A stretch of DNA of 64,000 bases from Lustribacter sp965277075 (GCA_965277075.1 OZ255707.1:3782001-3846000), one strand, 5' to 3'; shown: positions 25,074 to 34,583, numbered from the stretch's first letter. Notes: generated from the sequence alone by a model not told the origin. Numbers and translations are program-made.

Positions 25074-26507
25074 GTGTCGCGCGGTCTCGGAGAGGGGCCG
25101 CGCGATTTCTTCGAGCGACTTGCGTTCCGCGGAGATGCCGAAGAGAGCTTCGACCACGCCGCCGGCGATCATGATCGCGGCGGCGACGGTGTATCCGAAT
25201 ACCGCGCTTGTCACGGACTTCGTCGCGATGAGCGCACCGAAGAACGCCGGCGCGACCGCTCCGCCGACCAGCGTTCCGACGGCGTAGACGATCGCGATTG
25301 CGAGCGCCCGCACCTCCATCGGAAAAATTTCGCTGGCCGTGAGGTATGCGGCGCTCGCGCCGGCCGACGCAAAGAAAAAGACGACCATCCAACATGCCGT
25401 GATCGTCATAGCGTTCAGCAGGTGATGCGCGAACAACGACCCCGTCGCGTACAGAAGTGCACCGGAAATGATGTACGTCGATGCGATCATCTTCTTGCGT
25501 CCGACGACGTCGAAGAGATGTCCGAGCAGCAACGGCCCGGCGAGATTTCCGACCGCAAACGGAAGATAATAATACGGAACGGCCCAATCGGGAACGTGGA
25601 AGTACGTGCCGAGGATCAAGCCTTGCGTGAACGTGAACGCATTGTAGATAAAGGCTTGCGTGCACATGAGCGAGAGTGCGACCAACGTGCGCTGCGGATA
25701 GGTGATAGCCATCGTTTGCGCGATCGAGGCGAGCGAGGCGCGGTGTGTTTGATCGATGTCGATCGTTTTGGTTTCGACCGGCGGCAACACGTGCGAGGTC
25801 GCTGCGACGCGCTCTTCGATCGATGCGACGATACGATCGGCTTCGTCCGCGCGCCCGTGCGTGAGCAGCCAGCGCGGGCTCTCGGGAACATTTTTCCGAA
25901 CGAACAGCATCGCGACCGCAAGGATCACGCCGAGGCCGAACGCCAGACGCCAACCGTAGCTCTGGTTCACGAGCCGTGGGTTCAAGAGGACGATTGAACC
26001 GAGGCTCGCGAGAATCGTCCCGAGCCACCACGTTCCGTTGATTGCCAGGTCGACGACGCCGCGCCGCTTCGATGGAATCAGTTCGTCGATGGCGGAGTTG
26101 ATTGCCGCATATTCGCCGCCGAGCCCGAATCCGGTGAGGATTCGGAAGACGAGAAAGCTTTCGGCATTCCAGGAAAACGCCGTGGCGGCGGTCAGCACGA
26201 CGTACCACCCCAGCGTGACGAGAAACAGTTTTTTGCGCCCAAGTTTGTCGGTGAGATAGCCGAAGAAGAGCGCGCCGGCGGCAGCGCCGATCAAATAGCC
26301 GCTGGCTGCGGTCGTGAACTGCGTGTCGCTGAGATGCAGACCGGATGCGCTTTTGAGCGTCGGCGCGATATTGCCGACGATCGTCACTTCGAGACCGTCC
26401 AGCACCCACGTGATGCCGAGACCGATGACGACGGTCCAATGCCAGGCGCTCCACGGCAGCCGGTCGAGCCGGAACGGCACCTGCGATCTCACGACGGTTG
26501 GTTGCAT
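25059..26507 (-). CDS. MFS transporter, metabolite:H+ symporter type
   Basis: About 482 residues with twelve hydrophobic segments. The sugar-porter-like signatures are GYLTDKLGRKKLF after the second helix, GLGGEYAAINSAIDELIPSK and NVPESPRWLL, with GHLFDVVGRKKMI in the second half. This places it near the AAHS/SHS-type symporters for organic acids or aromatic compounds. The start MQPTVVRS at 26507 is preferred; the frame runs to 26564. It is the first gene in the block between rplA and rplJ and is convergent with rplA. Confidence 0.86.
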   Translation of the reverse strand: MQPTVVRSQVPFRLDRLPWSAWHWTVVIGLGITWVLDGLEVTIVGNIAPTLKSASGLHLSDTQFTTAASGYLIGAAAGALFFGYLTDKLGRKKLFLVTLGWYVVLTAATAFSWNAESFLVFRILTGFGLGGEYAAINSAIDELIPSKRRGVVDLAINGTWWLGTILASLGSIVLLNPRLVNQSYGWRLAFGLGVILAVAMLFVRKNVPESPRWLLTHGRADEADRIVASIEERVAATSHVLPPVETKTIDIDQTHRASLASIAQTMAITYPQRTLVALSLMCTQAFIYNAFTFTQGLILGTYFHVPDWAVPYYYLPFAVGNLAGPLLLGHLFDVVGRKKMIASTYIISGALLYATGSLFAHHLLNAMTITACWMVVFFFASAGASAAYLTASEIFPMEVRALAIAIVYAVGTLVGGAVAPAFFGALIATKSVTSAVFGYTVAAAIMIAGGVVEALFGISAERKSLEEIARPLSETARHIHGT

Positions 26508-26567
26508 CTCACGCACGGTTCCCGCGCACCGTGTGCTCGAAGCACTTAGCGGGTACACGGCCAAACG

Positions 26568-27269
26568 ATGGCTGTGTCATTACGATCCGTGGTTAACAAA
26601 GCATCGTCGCTGGTCGTCATCGCACCGCACCCTGACGACGACGTCCTCGGATGCGGCACCCTGCTGGCATACGCCGCGGAGCGCATTCCGGTTGCGGTCG
26701 TCTACGTTACCGACGGCGCCGCTTCGCACGTCGGTTCGCCGACATATCCGCCCGACCGTTTACGAGCGCTACGCGAGGACGAAGCGATGCGCGGCCTGCT
26801 GCGGCTCGGCGTGCGAACGCGGGCGCGATTTCTCCGCTGGCCGGACGGCGCCGTGCCGTCGTGCGAAGGAGCCGGCGCGGCAACGTTGATGGACGCGCTT
26901 CGTGCGTGTATCGCGAACGATGCAGACGTTGCCGTCGCGGTCCCCTGGCGCCGCGATCCGCACGCCGATCATCGTGCCGTTGCCTCGCTGGTCGACGCGG
27001 TGCTTTCCGAACGGCCGCGTGCGACGCGTATCGAGTACACGGTCTGGCTCGACGTGCGTGGCGAGGATGGTGACGCGCCGACTGCAGGCGAGGGACGCCT
27101 CGTTGAACTCGACAGCCGTCCGTGGCTCGGCGCCAAACGCGCGGCAATCGGCGAGCATCGTTCCCAAGCCGGGCGGCTGATCACCGATGCGGCCGAGGCG
27201 TTTGCGTTTCCGGCCGCGTTGATCGCGGCGGCACTCGGGCCGGTTGAACGCTATGTCGTTGCGCCGTGA
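26568..27269 (+). CDS. PIG-L (LmbE-like) family deacetylase
   Basis: 233 residues. The zinc motif APHPDDDVLGCG lies at about residue 18 and the third ligand lies in DPHADHRAV. The family removes N-acetyl groups from sugars or sugar conjugates (GlcNAc-PI, mycothiol or bacillithiol precursors, lincomycin). It is the first gene of a four-gene cluster with a methyltransferase, a GT2 and an acyl-CoA dehydrogenase-like gene, with overlaps between successive genes. The substrate is unknown. Confidence 0.87.
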   Translation: MAVSLRSVVNKASSLVVIAPHPDDDVLGCGTLLAYAAERIPVAVVYVTDGAASHVGSPTYPPDRLRALREDEAMRGLLRLGVRTRARFLRWPDGAVPSCEGAGAATLMDALRACIANDADVAVAVPWRRDPHADHRAVASLVDAVLSERPRATRIEYTVWLDVRGEDGDAPTAGEGRLVELDSRPWLGAKRAAIGEHRSQAGRLITDAAEAFAFPAALIAAALGPVERYVVAP

Positions 27270-27816
27270 ATATTTCGACGCGCTCTACGAACGAGACGAC
27301 GATCCGTGGGCGTTTGCGACAAGTGCCTACGAAGCGGAAAAATACGAGCGGTCGATCTCCGTGCTCGCGCCGCATTACGATCGCGCGCTCGAGATCGGGT
27401 GCTCGATCGGCGTCTTCACGCGCCGGCTCGCCGCGCGATGCGGTGATCTGCTCGCGATCGATATCAGCGCCCACGCCCTCGAGCGCGCCCGGATGCGTTG
27501 TGCGGATCAACCGCAGGTGCGCTTTGCACGCGCCGACGTCCCGCATGATTTTCCGAACGCGACATGCGACCTGATCGCGTGCTGCGAGGTTGCCTACTAT
27601 TGGTCAAACGCCGATCTTGCGGCGATGCGCGAACGCATCGCGAGCGCGCTCGAACCGAACGGTGATCTGCTGCTCGTCCATTTTCTACCCAAGGTGGACG
27701 ACTACGTTCGCGACGGCGACGCGGTTCACGAAGCATTTCTCGATGACGACCGATACGCGCATGTAACGGCGTATCGTGCCGAGCAATACCGGCTCGATCT
27801 GTTGCGGCGCCGATGA
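27253..27816 (+). CDS. Class I SAM-dependent methyltransferase (NodS-like)
   Basis: 187 residues. REYFDALYERDDDPWAFATS with YEAEKYERS is typical of NodS-type methyltransferases. SAM motif I is LEIGCSIGVFTRRLA, and DLIACCEVAYYW forms the later motif. It overlaps the PIG-L gene by 17 bases and the glycosyltransferase by 4. In many bacteria a PIG-L domain and this domain are found fused or adjacent. Confidence 0.87.
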   Translation: MSLRREYFDALYERDDDPWAFATSAYEAEKYERSISVLAPHYDRALEIGCSIGVFTRRLAARCGDLLAIDISAHALERARMRCADQPQVRFARADVPHDFPNATCDLIACCEVAYYWSNADLAAMRERIASALEPNGDLLLVHFLPKVDDYVRDGDAVHEAFLDDDRYAHVTAYRAEQYRLDLLRRR

Positions 27817-28829
27817 ATTCGGTCGTCGAGCCGTTCGCGTGCGTGCCCGTCCTCCGGCCCGAATGCGCGGCGACGGTCGTCATTCCGGCGCACGATGAAG
27901 CCGAACACATCGAAGCGACGCTTTCCGCCCTGGTCGAGCAACGCGACCTCGATGGCGCGCTCTTCCCGCCGGCACGTTTTGACGTGTTGGTCTATGCGAA
28001 CAACTGCGCCGACGCGACGGCTTCGATCGTCCGCGCCTTTGCCGCGAACGCTCCCGCGCACGCGATCTATGTCGCGGAAGAATGGCTGGCGCCGCACATC
28101 GCGCACATCGGTACCGCGCGGCGTACCGCGATGCACGCGGCGGCCGGGCGCTATACGTGCGCGGGGCGTGAGGGCGTGCTCGCAGGGACCGACGCCGATA
28201 CGATTCCGACGCCGACCTGGCTCGCGCATACGTTGCGCGAAACCGCCGAGGCCGACGCGGTGACGGGCCGCATCCTCGTCGATCGCTCGCAGTGGGCGGC
28301 ACTGCCGGAACACACACGGCGATGGATGGCGGCCGACGACACGTATCTCTTTGCCGTCGCGCGGCTCGAGTCGCAGCTTCGGCCGGAGATCTTCGGCCCG
28401 TGGCCACGTCACTGGCAACGATTTGGAGCGAGCTTTGCCGTGCGCGTAAACGCGTACCTCCGCGCCGGGGGCGTTCCGCCGGTTCGCGTGTTGGAAGACG
28501 TCGCCCTCTACGATGCACTCATGCGCAGCGGTGCGCGAATCCGGCAGAGCTTGCACGTGCGCGTGTGGACGTCGGCACGGTGCGTCCCGCGCGCACCGGG
28601 CGGTTTCGGGACGCGCGTGGCGACGTGGAACATCCGAAGCGCGGACGGTTCGCCGCTTCTCGTCGAGCATCCGGAAACCACATTACATCGAATCGTGCAC
28701 GGCGAGTCGCGGCCATGCGGAGACCTTGTCCCCATCGAAGAAGCGACGGCCGGGCTCGCTCAAATGATCGCGCGCGGTGCGATTGCCGAGCGAGCAACGC
28801 GCATGAGCGTCGCGTCGATTGCGGGCTGA
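27813..28829 (+). CDS. Family 2 glycosyltransferase
   Basis: 338 residues with a GT-A fold: ATVVIPAHDEAEHIEATLSA at the start, GTDADTIPTPTW with the DxD-like metal site, and VLEDVALYDAL supplying the ED motif. No membrane segments. The start overlaps the methyltransferase stop. The 3' end overlaps the convergent acyl-CoA dehydrogenase-like gene by 70 bases. Confidence 0.87.
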   Translation: MNSVVEPFACVPVLRPECAATVVIPAHDEAEHIEATLSALVEQRDLDGALFPPARFDVLVYANNCADATASIVRAFAANAPAHAIYVAEEWLAPHIAHIGTARRTAMHAAAGRYTCAGREGVLAGTDADTIPTPTWLAHTLRETAEADAVTGRILVDRSQWAALPEHTRRWMAADDTYLFAVARLESQLRPEIFGPWPRHWQRFGASFAVRVNAYLRAGGVPPVRVLEDVALYDALMRSGARIRQSLHVRVWTSARCVPRAPGGFGTRVATWNIRSADGSPLLVEHPETTLHRIVHGESRPCGDLVPIEEATAGLAQMIARGAIAERATRMSVASIAG

Positions 28830-29776
28830 CGAAGGTACATTCGCAAATCGCGCAATCGGCGCGCGAACGGCTCGTTGTCGAGCAAGCCGCGCGCGCCCGC
28901 GCCGCGCTCGATCGCTTCGGCGACATCGAGTGCGGCACGCTCGACCGCGCAGCGCGCCGCGTCGACCGTGACGAGCAGGTGTGCCTCGCTCTCTTCCGTC
29001 GCAGCTGCGTCGTACCGTTCCCACGCGTCGACACATGCACCGGTCCAGAGGACGGTGGTTCGCGCGGCGACGATGCAGCCGCCGAGCCGGCTAAGTTGCA
29101 ACGCGTCATCGTGCTGATTCCGGCGGCGCACGAAGCTCGCAAAATCAGCGACCAGCTGCTCGACGCCGCCGGATTGGGCGGCGACGAATCGCGACGCGCC
29201 GGCGCTGAACCACGGCATGCGCTCGTAGTCGCCGGGCGCGCCGATGAGGCCGGCACGCTCGAGCCGTACACCGCTGAAGTCAACGGCGAAACTGTCTGAG
29301 GTTTCCATCCCGTACGGCTCGCGCCAAAACGATCGATCGATCGTCGTATCGACGCGGTCCATCGGAACGACCGTGATCTGCGAGCTGCCGTCGGGCCACG
29401 CTGCGGTAACGACCGCGCGCGCGACGCGGCCCGCGCCCGATGCGAACGTCTTGCGGCCGGCGAGATTCACGCCGCTCGCGTCGGCCGAAAGAATGCGCAC
29501 GCCGTCGGCGGCCTGCGTGTTCCAGACCGCAAAGAGCCGACCCGCTGCGACGTCCGCTTGCGCCTGCGCGCGTTGCGCGTCGTCGCCAAGCCGTGCGATG
29601 AGCTGCAGCGCGTTGACATGGCCTTCATATAGCCGTCCCCAGGCAAGATCGCGCGCACCGGCGTCGCGAAGACGCTCGTGTTCGAGGCGCCGGCCGATGT
29701 GCGGGACACCGCGTTCGTCGGCCAGGCCGCTCGCAAGTTCGCCGACCGGCGCCTGAACGTTGGCAACGGAACTCAT
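28760..29776 (-). CDS. Acyl-CoA dehydrogenase-like flavoprotein
   Basis: 338 residues, shorter than standard acyl-CoA dehydrogenases (about 380). LFAVWNTQAADGVRI, NLAGRKTFASGAGR and MDRVDTTIDRSFWREPYGME fit the middle beta domain. The C-terminal helical part includes ARTTVLWTGACVDAWERYD. The catalytic glutamate is not identifiable by eye. It is the minus-strand partner of the PIG-L/methyltransferase/GT2 genes, a neighbourhood I recall from other bacteria. It may act as a flavin oxidoreductase on a sugar conjugate. Confidence 0.72.
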   Translation of the reverse strand: MSSVANVQAPVGELASGLADERGVPHIGRRLEHERLRDAGARDLAWGRLYEGHVNALQLIARLGDDAQRAQAQADVAAGRLFAVWNTQAADGVRILSADASGVNLAGRKTFASGAGRVARAVVTAAWPDGSSQITVVPMDRVDTTIDRSFWREPYGMETSDSFAVDFSGVRLERAGLIGAPGDYERMPWFSAGASRFVAAQSGGVEQLVADFASFVRRRNQHDDALQLSRLGGCIVAARTTVLWTGACVDAWERYDAAATEESEAHLLVTVDAARCAVERAALDVAEAIERGAGARGLLDNEPFARRLRDLRMYLRQPAIDATLMRVARSAIAPRAII

Positions 29777-29844
29777 GCATGGCTCATACCCAATACAGCC
29801 GTCGCTTCAAGGGCATTCGTTCGGGGGGCGGCGTAGTGCGCGTC

Positions 29845-30063
29845 ATGAGCGACGTAGCGATTAAGATTCGACCCAACGGCCCGTATCTCGTCAGCGGTGC
29901 CTTCGACCTGAGCGACGCGGACGGCAATCCCGTATCGACCGAAGGCAAAGCGGTCGTCGCGCTGTGCCGCTGCGGCGGGTCGGTCACCAAGCCGTTTTGC
30001 GACGGGACGCACAGCAAGATCGGTTTTGACGCTGCGACAAAGGCGGTCGACGGCAGCACCTAA
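29845..30063 (+). CDS. CDGSH iron-sulfur domain protein
   Basis: 72 residues from ATG 29845. The motif CRCGGSVTKPFCDGTHSKIG contains the three-cysteine/one-histidine set of CDGSH [2Fe-2S] proteins (C-x-C, C, H). The preceding IKIRPNGPYLVSGAFDL is typical of bacterial single-domain members. It is probably cytoplasmic. It ends 3 bases before the TauE/SafE gene. Confidence 0.9.
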   Translation: MSDVAIKIRPNGPYLVSGAFDLSDADGNPVSTEGKAVVALCRCGGSVTKPFCDGTHSKIGFDAATKAVDGST

Positions 30064-30066
30064 GGC

Positions 30067-30831
30067 TTGCCGACGCTGCCCGTTCCTGTTGATGCGCGAT
30101 TGATCGTCGCGGTCGTGACGGTCGTGCTTGCAGGTCTTGCAAAAGCGGTCACCGGGATGGGACTTCCGGTCGCCGGCGTGCCGATTTTGGTGGCGCTCTA
30201 CGGCGATCTACGACTCGTCTTGCTGACGACGATCCTCGGCACCGTGCTCACCGACATTCCGATGTTATGGCGCTATCGCGCAAACGCGCGGGATAGCCGG
30301 ATGCTCGCCGGTTTTCTGATCGCGGGCTTGACCGGTATCGTGATCGGCACGCACATTCTCACCTTCGTGAAGGCAGCCGTGCTTGCCGGCGTGTTGGCCC
30401 TCGTCGTCATCGCGTTCATCATCGTGTCGTGGATCGGACGGGTTCCGACGATGCCGCGTGCGGTTGCCGCACGCGTCGGACCGCTCGTCGGGCTCGTGTG
30501 CGGCGTGTTGCAAGGCAGTGCCGGCGCCTCGGGGCCCGTCGTGACGAGCTACCTCGTGAGCACGCAATTGCCGCGCGCGTCGTTTCTATTCGCGATCAAT
30601 GCGATTTTCTTCACGCTCGACGCGACGCAATTCGTGACATTGCAGCAGCTGCATCTCACGACTGCCGCGATCTGGACGGGCGCCGTGCTAATTCTGGCGC
30701 TCGTGAGCGCCGGCATGGCGCTCGGTTTCGCCGTGCAATCACGCATCGACGACGTTCTCTTCAAACGCGGCGTACTCGTCATGCTCGCGTTTGCCGCGCT
30801 GGGCCTGATCGTGCGCGCGGCGCGCGGGTAA
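30067..30831 (+). CDS. TauE/SafE family sulfite/organic-anion exporter
   Basis: 254 residues from TTG with about eight membrane helices. GLAKAVTGMGLPVAGVPILV and GLVCGVLQGSAGASGPVVTS are the two family repeats. It probably exports sulfite or a sulfonate-derived anion. It directly follows the CDGSH gene and its 3' end overlaps the convergent TsgA-like gene by 93 bases. Confidence 0.85.
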   Translation: MPTLPVPVDARLIVAVVTVVLAGLAKAVTGMGLPVAGVPILVALYGDLRLVLLTTILGTVLTDIPMLWRYRANARDSRMLAGFLIAGLTGIVIGTHILTFVKAAVLAGVLALVVIAFIIVSWIGRVPTMPRAVAARVGPLVGLVCGVLQGSAGASGPVVTSYLVSTQLPRASFLFAINAIFFTLDATQFVTLQQLHLTTAAIWTGAVLILALVSAGMALGFAVQSRIDDVLFKRGVLVMLAFAALGLIVRAARG

Positions 30832-31995
30832 CGCTGACCGTTCGGCCGCGAGCGCCGCACCGACGATAACGAGCGTTGCGACGTACGAGCCGAACGACAG
30901 CCACAGGCTTGCGTGCAACCCGGCCGCTTTGACGATCTGCGCGCTGATCAGCGGCGCGGCCGTCGTACCGATGCCGGAACAAAACAGCAGAAACGTGACG
31001 AGCGGCGGCGGCGATGACGGCAGTTGCTCCGAACCGATCGAAATCATCAATTTGAACATGCACGTTGTCGTGAAGCCGAACGCGAACGTAACGAGAAAGA
31101 ACACGTGCGCATCCGTCGTGAGCGCTAGGACGAAGCTGAGGACGACGCCCATCACGAGGGCAAAAAGTAAGACGAAGCGCGGCGGGACGCGACTGACGAG
31201 CACGGCGGCAGTGATCAAGCCGAGGCTCGACGGCCCGAAGAAATCGCTCACGATCGTGCCGGCTTGCAGCGAGACGACGCCCAGCACGTCGTGCAGCACC
31301 GTCGGTGCCCAGATCGTGAACGTCGTCTGACCGGTGAGATAGAGCGCGAGGCCGAGCGCGAACAACGCAACCGTCCGATACGATCCGGGCGGCGGCGGCG
31401 ATGCGCCGGCACGATCGATGCGCGTGGCGCGGCCGGTCGCCGGCAGATCGATCCACGCGCTCGCGACGAGCACGAGCGCGGCGAACGCGGCCACGACGAT
31501 ATAGCCGCTCTGCCACGCCCAGTGTGCAGCGATGGTCGCGGCCGCGAGCGCCGGAATCACGAAGCCGGCCGCGCTGAACGCGCAGTCGGTGCTCAAAAAT
31601 GCGATCGCCCGCGAACGATCGCTGAACAACTTGGCAAGGATGACGGCACCGGCCGAGATGCCGATACCGACACCGAGGCCGATCGCGTAGATCGCGCCGC
31701 ATGCGACGGGAAGCGCATGCGTGATCGCGATCGTCACGACGCCGGCGAACAGACTCGAATAGGCGAGCACGAGCACGCTGCGAATCGAGAGCGCGTTGAA
31801 CGCGTAGAGGCTGACGAGAAGACCGCTGAGGTTGCCGGCGCTCACGAACGAAAAGAGTACGGCGGTATCCGGAATGGGTGTTTGGAAATATGCCGCCGCC
31901 GGCCCGAGGATCACGCCGCTTTGCGTGAAGATACCGGCGACGATGACATAGGTCGCAACGGCAACGACCGTGGCCGGAATCTTCGCGCGCGTCAC
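30739..31995 (-). CDS. MFS transporter, TsgA-like
   Basis: 418 residues. Resemblance to E. coli TsgA is seen in the order YFQTPIPDTAVLFSFVSAGN, GTIVSDFFGPS and ISIGSEQLPSSPPPLVTFLL followed by CSGIGTTAAPLI. Eleven to twelve hydrophobic segments are present. The C-terminal 40 residues are polar and lie in the overlap with the TauE/SafE gene, so the exact stop usage may matter. TsgA function is not well defined. Confidence 0.8.
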   Translation of the reverse strand: MTRAKIPATVVAVATYVIVAGIFTQSGVILGPAAAYFQTPIPDTAVLFSFVSAGNLSGLLVSLYAFNALSIRSVLVLAYSSLFAGVVTIAITHALPVACGAIYAIGLGVGIGISAGAVILAKLFSDRSRAIAFLSTDCAFSAAGFVIPALAAATIAAHWAWQSGYIVVAAFAALVLVASAWIDLPATGRATRIDRAGASPPPPGSYRTVALFALGLALYLTGQTTFTIWAPTVLHDVLGVVSLQAGTIVSDFFGPSSLGLITAAVLVSRVPPRFVLLFALVMGVVLSFVLALTTDAHVFFLVTFAFGFTTTCMFKLMISIGSEQLPSSPPPLVTFLLFCSGIGTTAAPLISAQIVKAAGLHASLWLSFGSYVATLVIVGAALAAERSALPARRAHDQAQRGKREHDEYAAFEENVVDA

Positions 31996-32057
31996 CGTAG
32001 CACACGTTTGAATCGGAGTGCCAAGGCCCTTGCGACGAATGGAGAAACGATCGGGTT

Positions 32058-32834
32058 ATGGCTCGCGCTGCAATGACGTTGATCCTCGGCGCGATGCCGT
32101 CGGAGATCCGAGTGATTCAAGCACGGCTCCGCGAACGGCGCAGCGCGGCGTATGCAGGTTTCCCCTACGATTCCGGGACGATCGGCGGCCGACGGGTCGT
32201 CGTCGCGGTAACGGGCGTCGGCGTCACGAACGGGGCGATGGTCGCGGCGCTCTTTCTCGATCGGTTCAAACCGTCGGAGCTCGTCGTGTCCGGTACGGGA
32301 TCCCGGTTCAATCCGCGCATTCGGACCGGCGACACGGTGATCTCGCTCAAGACGATCCACCATGCCGCCGGGAGCCTAACCAACGCGGGCATGGTGTATC
32401 GCAAGGTACGAGGCCCGCTACCCGGTCAGATGACACCGTGGTTCTTTCGACCAGATCCGACGTTGCTCGAACGCGCGAAACGTGCGGTGAAGTCGTACGC
32501 CGCGGAGGATGTCGTCGTCGACGGCGAGCGCTATACGCCGCGCGTCGTCACCGGTATCGTCAGCGCCAGCGATATGTTCGGCGTGTCCGACGAAAAGATC
32601 GCGGACATGCGCGCGAAACTCGCCCCGGATATCATGGAGATGGAAAGTGCCGCGATCGCTCAGGTATGCACGCAACTCGGGACGCCGCATATCGTCTTCC
32701 GCGCGGGAAGTAATCGCACGCAATCCGATCCGGGAAGCGACTACCGGCGGCTCGGTCAAATTGCCGCCGCCGCGGCGGCGCGCTGGACCGTTCACTTCGT
32801 GGCGTCCCTCGCGCGCGAGGGCCGGCGGGGATGA
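32058..32834 (+). CDS. Nucleoside phosphorylase-fold nucleosidase (MTA/SAH nucleosidase-like)
   Basis: 258 residues of the PNP/UDP fold. LILGAMPSEIRVIQARL resembles the MTAN start, VVAVTGVGVTNGAMVAALFL forms the phosphate/ribose region, and DIMEMESAAIAQVC carries the ribose-binding Met-Glu pair. The usual catalytic aspartate near 'RxxSD' is replaced here by RAGSNRTQSDPGSDY, so its mechanism or substrate may differ. The start is ATG 32058, with 32076 as an alternative. It overlaps the adenosine-deaminase-like gene (ATGA). Confidence 0.8.
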   Translation: MARAAMTLILGAMPSEIRVIQARLRERRSAAYAGFPYDSGTIGGRRVVVAVTGVGVTNGAMVAALFLDRFKPSELVVSGTGSRFNPRIRTGDTVISLKTIHHAAGSLTNAGMVYRKVRGPLPGQMTPWFFRPDPTLLERAKRAVKSYAAEDVVVDGERYTPRVVTGIVSASDMFGVSDEKIADMRAKLAPDIMEMESAAIAQVCTQLGTPHIVFRAGSNRTQSDPGSDYRRLGQIAAAAAARWTVHFVASLAREGRRG

Positions 32835-33841
32835 TCGACGCCGCGCTGCCGCGCATCGACCTGCATCGTCACCTCGACGGAAACGTCCGGCTTACGACGA
32901 TCCTTGAACTAGGCGAACAGCACGGCATCGCGCTGCCCGCGACGTGCGTCGAAGACCTGCGGCCGCACGTACAAGTGGACGGCGTGATGCCCGACCTCGT
33001 CGCGTGGCTCAACAAATTGCATTGGATGACGACGGTGCTCGCCGATCTCGACGCGTGCAGACGCGTCGCACGCGAGAACGTCGAAGATGCGCGACGCGAC
33101 GGCCTCGACTACGTTGAACTGCGCTTCAGTCCGTCGTTCATGGCACAGCCGAACGGCCTCGACCCGGCCTCGGTCGTCGAGGCGGTAATCGCCGGCGTAG
33201 ATGAGGGGCGTGCGGCCACCGGCTTGCGCGTGAAATTGATCGGCATCTTGAGCCGCACGTTCGGGCCGGAGGCATGCACGATCGAACTCGAAGCCCTGCT
33301 CGCGCATCGCGAACACATCACCGCGCTCGACCTCGCGGGCGATGAGATCGCGTGGCCGGCCCGATGTTTCAGCGAACACTTCCGGCGCGGGCACGACGCC
33401 GGCTGGGCGGTTACCGTGCATGCCGGCGAAGCGGGCGATGCCGCGAGTGTCTGGTCGGCGTTGCGCGACCTCGGCGCCGATCGTATCGGTCATGGAACGC
33501 ATGCGATCGATGATCCCGCTCTGCTCGACTATCTCGCGCGGCGGCGGATCGGTCTCGAAGTCGCGCTCACGAGCAACGTTCAGACGAACACCGTCGCGTC
33601 GTACGCGGCGCACCCGATGAAACGTTTCCTCGAACACGGCGTTCTCGCGACGCTCAATAGCGACGATCCGACGATCAGCGGCATCGATTGGACGCATGAG
33701 TTCGATCGCGCTGCACCCGCCGCCGGGCTCGACGACGACGACGTCGCGCAGGCACTGCGCAATGCGCTCGAGGTTGCGTTTCTCAGCGATGCCGAACGCG
33801 CCGAGGTAACGGCGGCCGCGTGCGAAAGGGCCCGAGCGTAA
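32831..33841 (+). CDS. Adenosine deaminase family protein
   Basis: 336 residues with the full ADA metal/active-site set: RIDLHRHLDGNVR at the N-terminus, TVHAGEAGD with the catalytic glutamate, DRIGHGTHAIDD with histidine, and LNSDDPTISG with aspartates. The family deaminates adenosine, adenine or 5'-modified adenosines. Coupling to a nucleosidase on one side and an aldolase on the other suggests work on adenine or on 5'-deoxyadenosine/MTA products. Confidence 0.88.
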   Translation: MIDAALPRIDLHRHLDGNVRLTTILELGEQHGIALPATCVEDLRPHVQVDGVMPDLVAWLNKLHWMTTVLADLDACRRVARENVEDARRDGLDYVELRFSPSFMAQPNGLDPASVVEAVIAGVDEGRAATGLRVKLIGILSRTFGPEACTIELEALLAHREHITALDLAGDEIAWPARCFSEHFRRGHDAGWAVTVHAGEAGDAASVWSALRDLGADRIGHGTHAIDDPALLDYLARRRIGLEVALTSNVQTNTVASYAAHPMKRFLEHGVLATLNSDDPTISGIDWTHEFDRAAPAAGLDDDDVAQALRNALEVAFLSDAERAEVTAAACERARA

Positions 33842-34563
33842 TGTCTACGCTCGATGCTTTGCTTGACGACCTCGTCATCGCCAACCGTATTCTTGCCGAC
33901 CAAGGGGTGCTCGACGCCTTCGGCCACGTCTCGGTCCGTCATCCCGACCGGCCCGACCGCTATGTGATGTCGGGTTCGCGCGGACCGAATCTCGTCACAC
34001 GCGCCGACCTCATCGAGTTTACGCTCGAAAGCGAACCGATCGATCAGAACGGACGCCGGATGTACGCTGAGCGTCCGATTCACGGCCGCATCTACGCTGC
34101 GCGCCCGGACGTGCATGCCGTGTGCCACAATCATTCGCCTGCGACGATTCCGTTCGGCACGACGGCGACTCCGTTACGGCCAATCCTGCACATGGGCTCG
34201 GTGATCGGCAACGACGTTCCCGTTTGGGACATTCACGATGAGTTCGGTGATACGAACCTGCTGGTGACGACGATGCCGCAAGGTGAGTCGCTCGCGCACG
34301 CCCTCGGTGCGAATAGCGTCGTGTTGATGCGCGGGCACGGCAGCGCGGTCGCGGCGGCCACGTTGCGCGGCGCGGTCTTCACGTCGGTGTATCTGCAGAA
34401 GAATGCCGAACTCGTGCTGGCCGCGAAACAGCTGGGCGAGATCCGGTATCTCACGCCGGGGGAAATTTTGGCGGCGGGTACGATGCTCTCGGAAGCGTTG
34501 TCGCAGGATCGCGCATGGGAGAGTTGGTCGTCGCGCGTTGCGGCGTCCGAGGTGCGCGCGTGA
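33841..34563 (+). CDS. Class II aldolase/adducin family protein
   Basis: 240 residues. GVLDAFGHVSVRHPDRPDRY, SRGPNLVTRADL, AVCHNHSPA (zinc histidines about 96/98) and VLMRGHGSAVAAATLRGAVF (third histidine) fit the family. Members split sugar phosphates to DHAP plus an aldehyde or act as decarboxylases/epimerases. Start and upstream stop overlap (TAATG). The exact reaction cannot be read from the sequence. Confidence 0.86.
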   Translation: MSTLDALLDDLVIANRILADQGVLDAFGHVSVRHPDRPDRYVMSGSRGPNLVTRADLIEFTLESEPIDQNGRRMYAERPIHGRIYAARPDVHAVCHNHSPATIPFGTTATPLRPILHMGSVIGNDVPVWDIHDEFGDTNLLVTTMPQGESLAHALGANSVVLMRGHGSAVAAATLRGAVFTSVYLQKNAELVLAAKQLGEIRYLTPGEILAAGTMLSEALSQDRAWESWSSRVAASEVRA

Positions 34564-34583
34564 CGGCGCGGGAAACGCACGAC

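Noticed and set aside
25009..26454. 481-residue minus-strand open frame
   Set aside because: It is an alternative frame of the MFS transporter gene with no membrane segments and very high arginine content.
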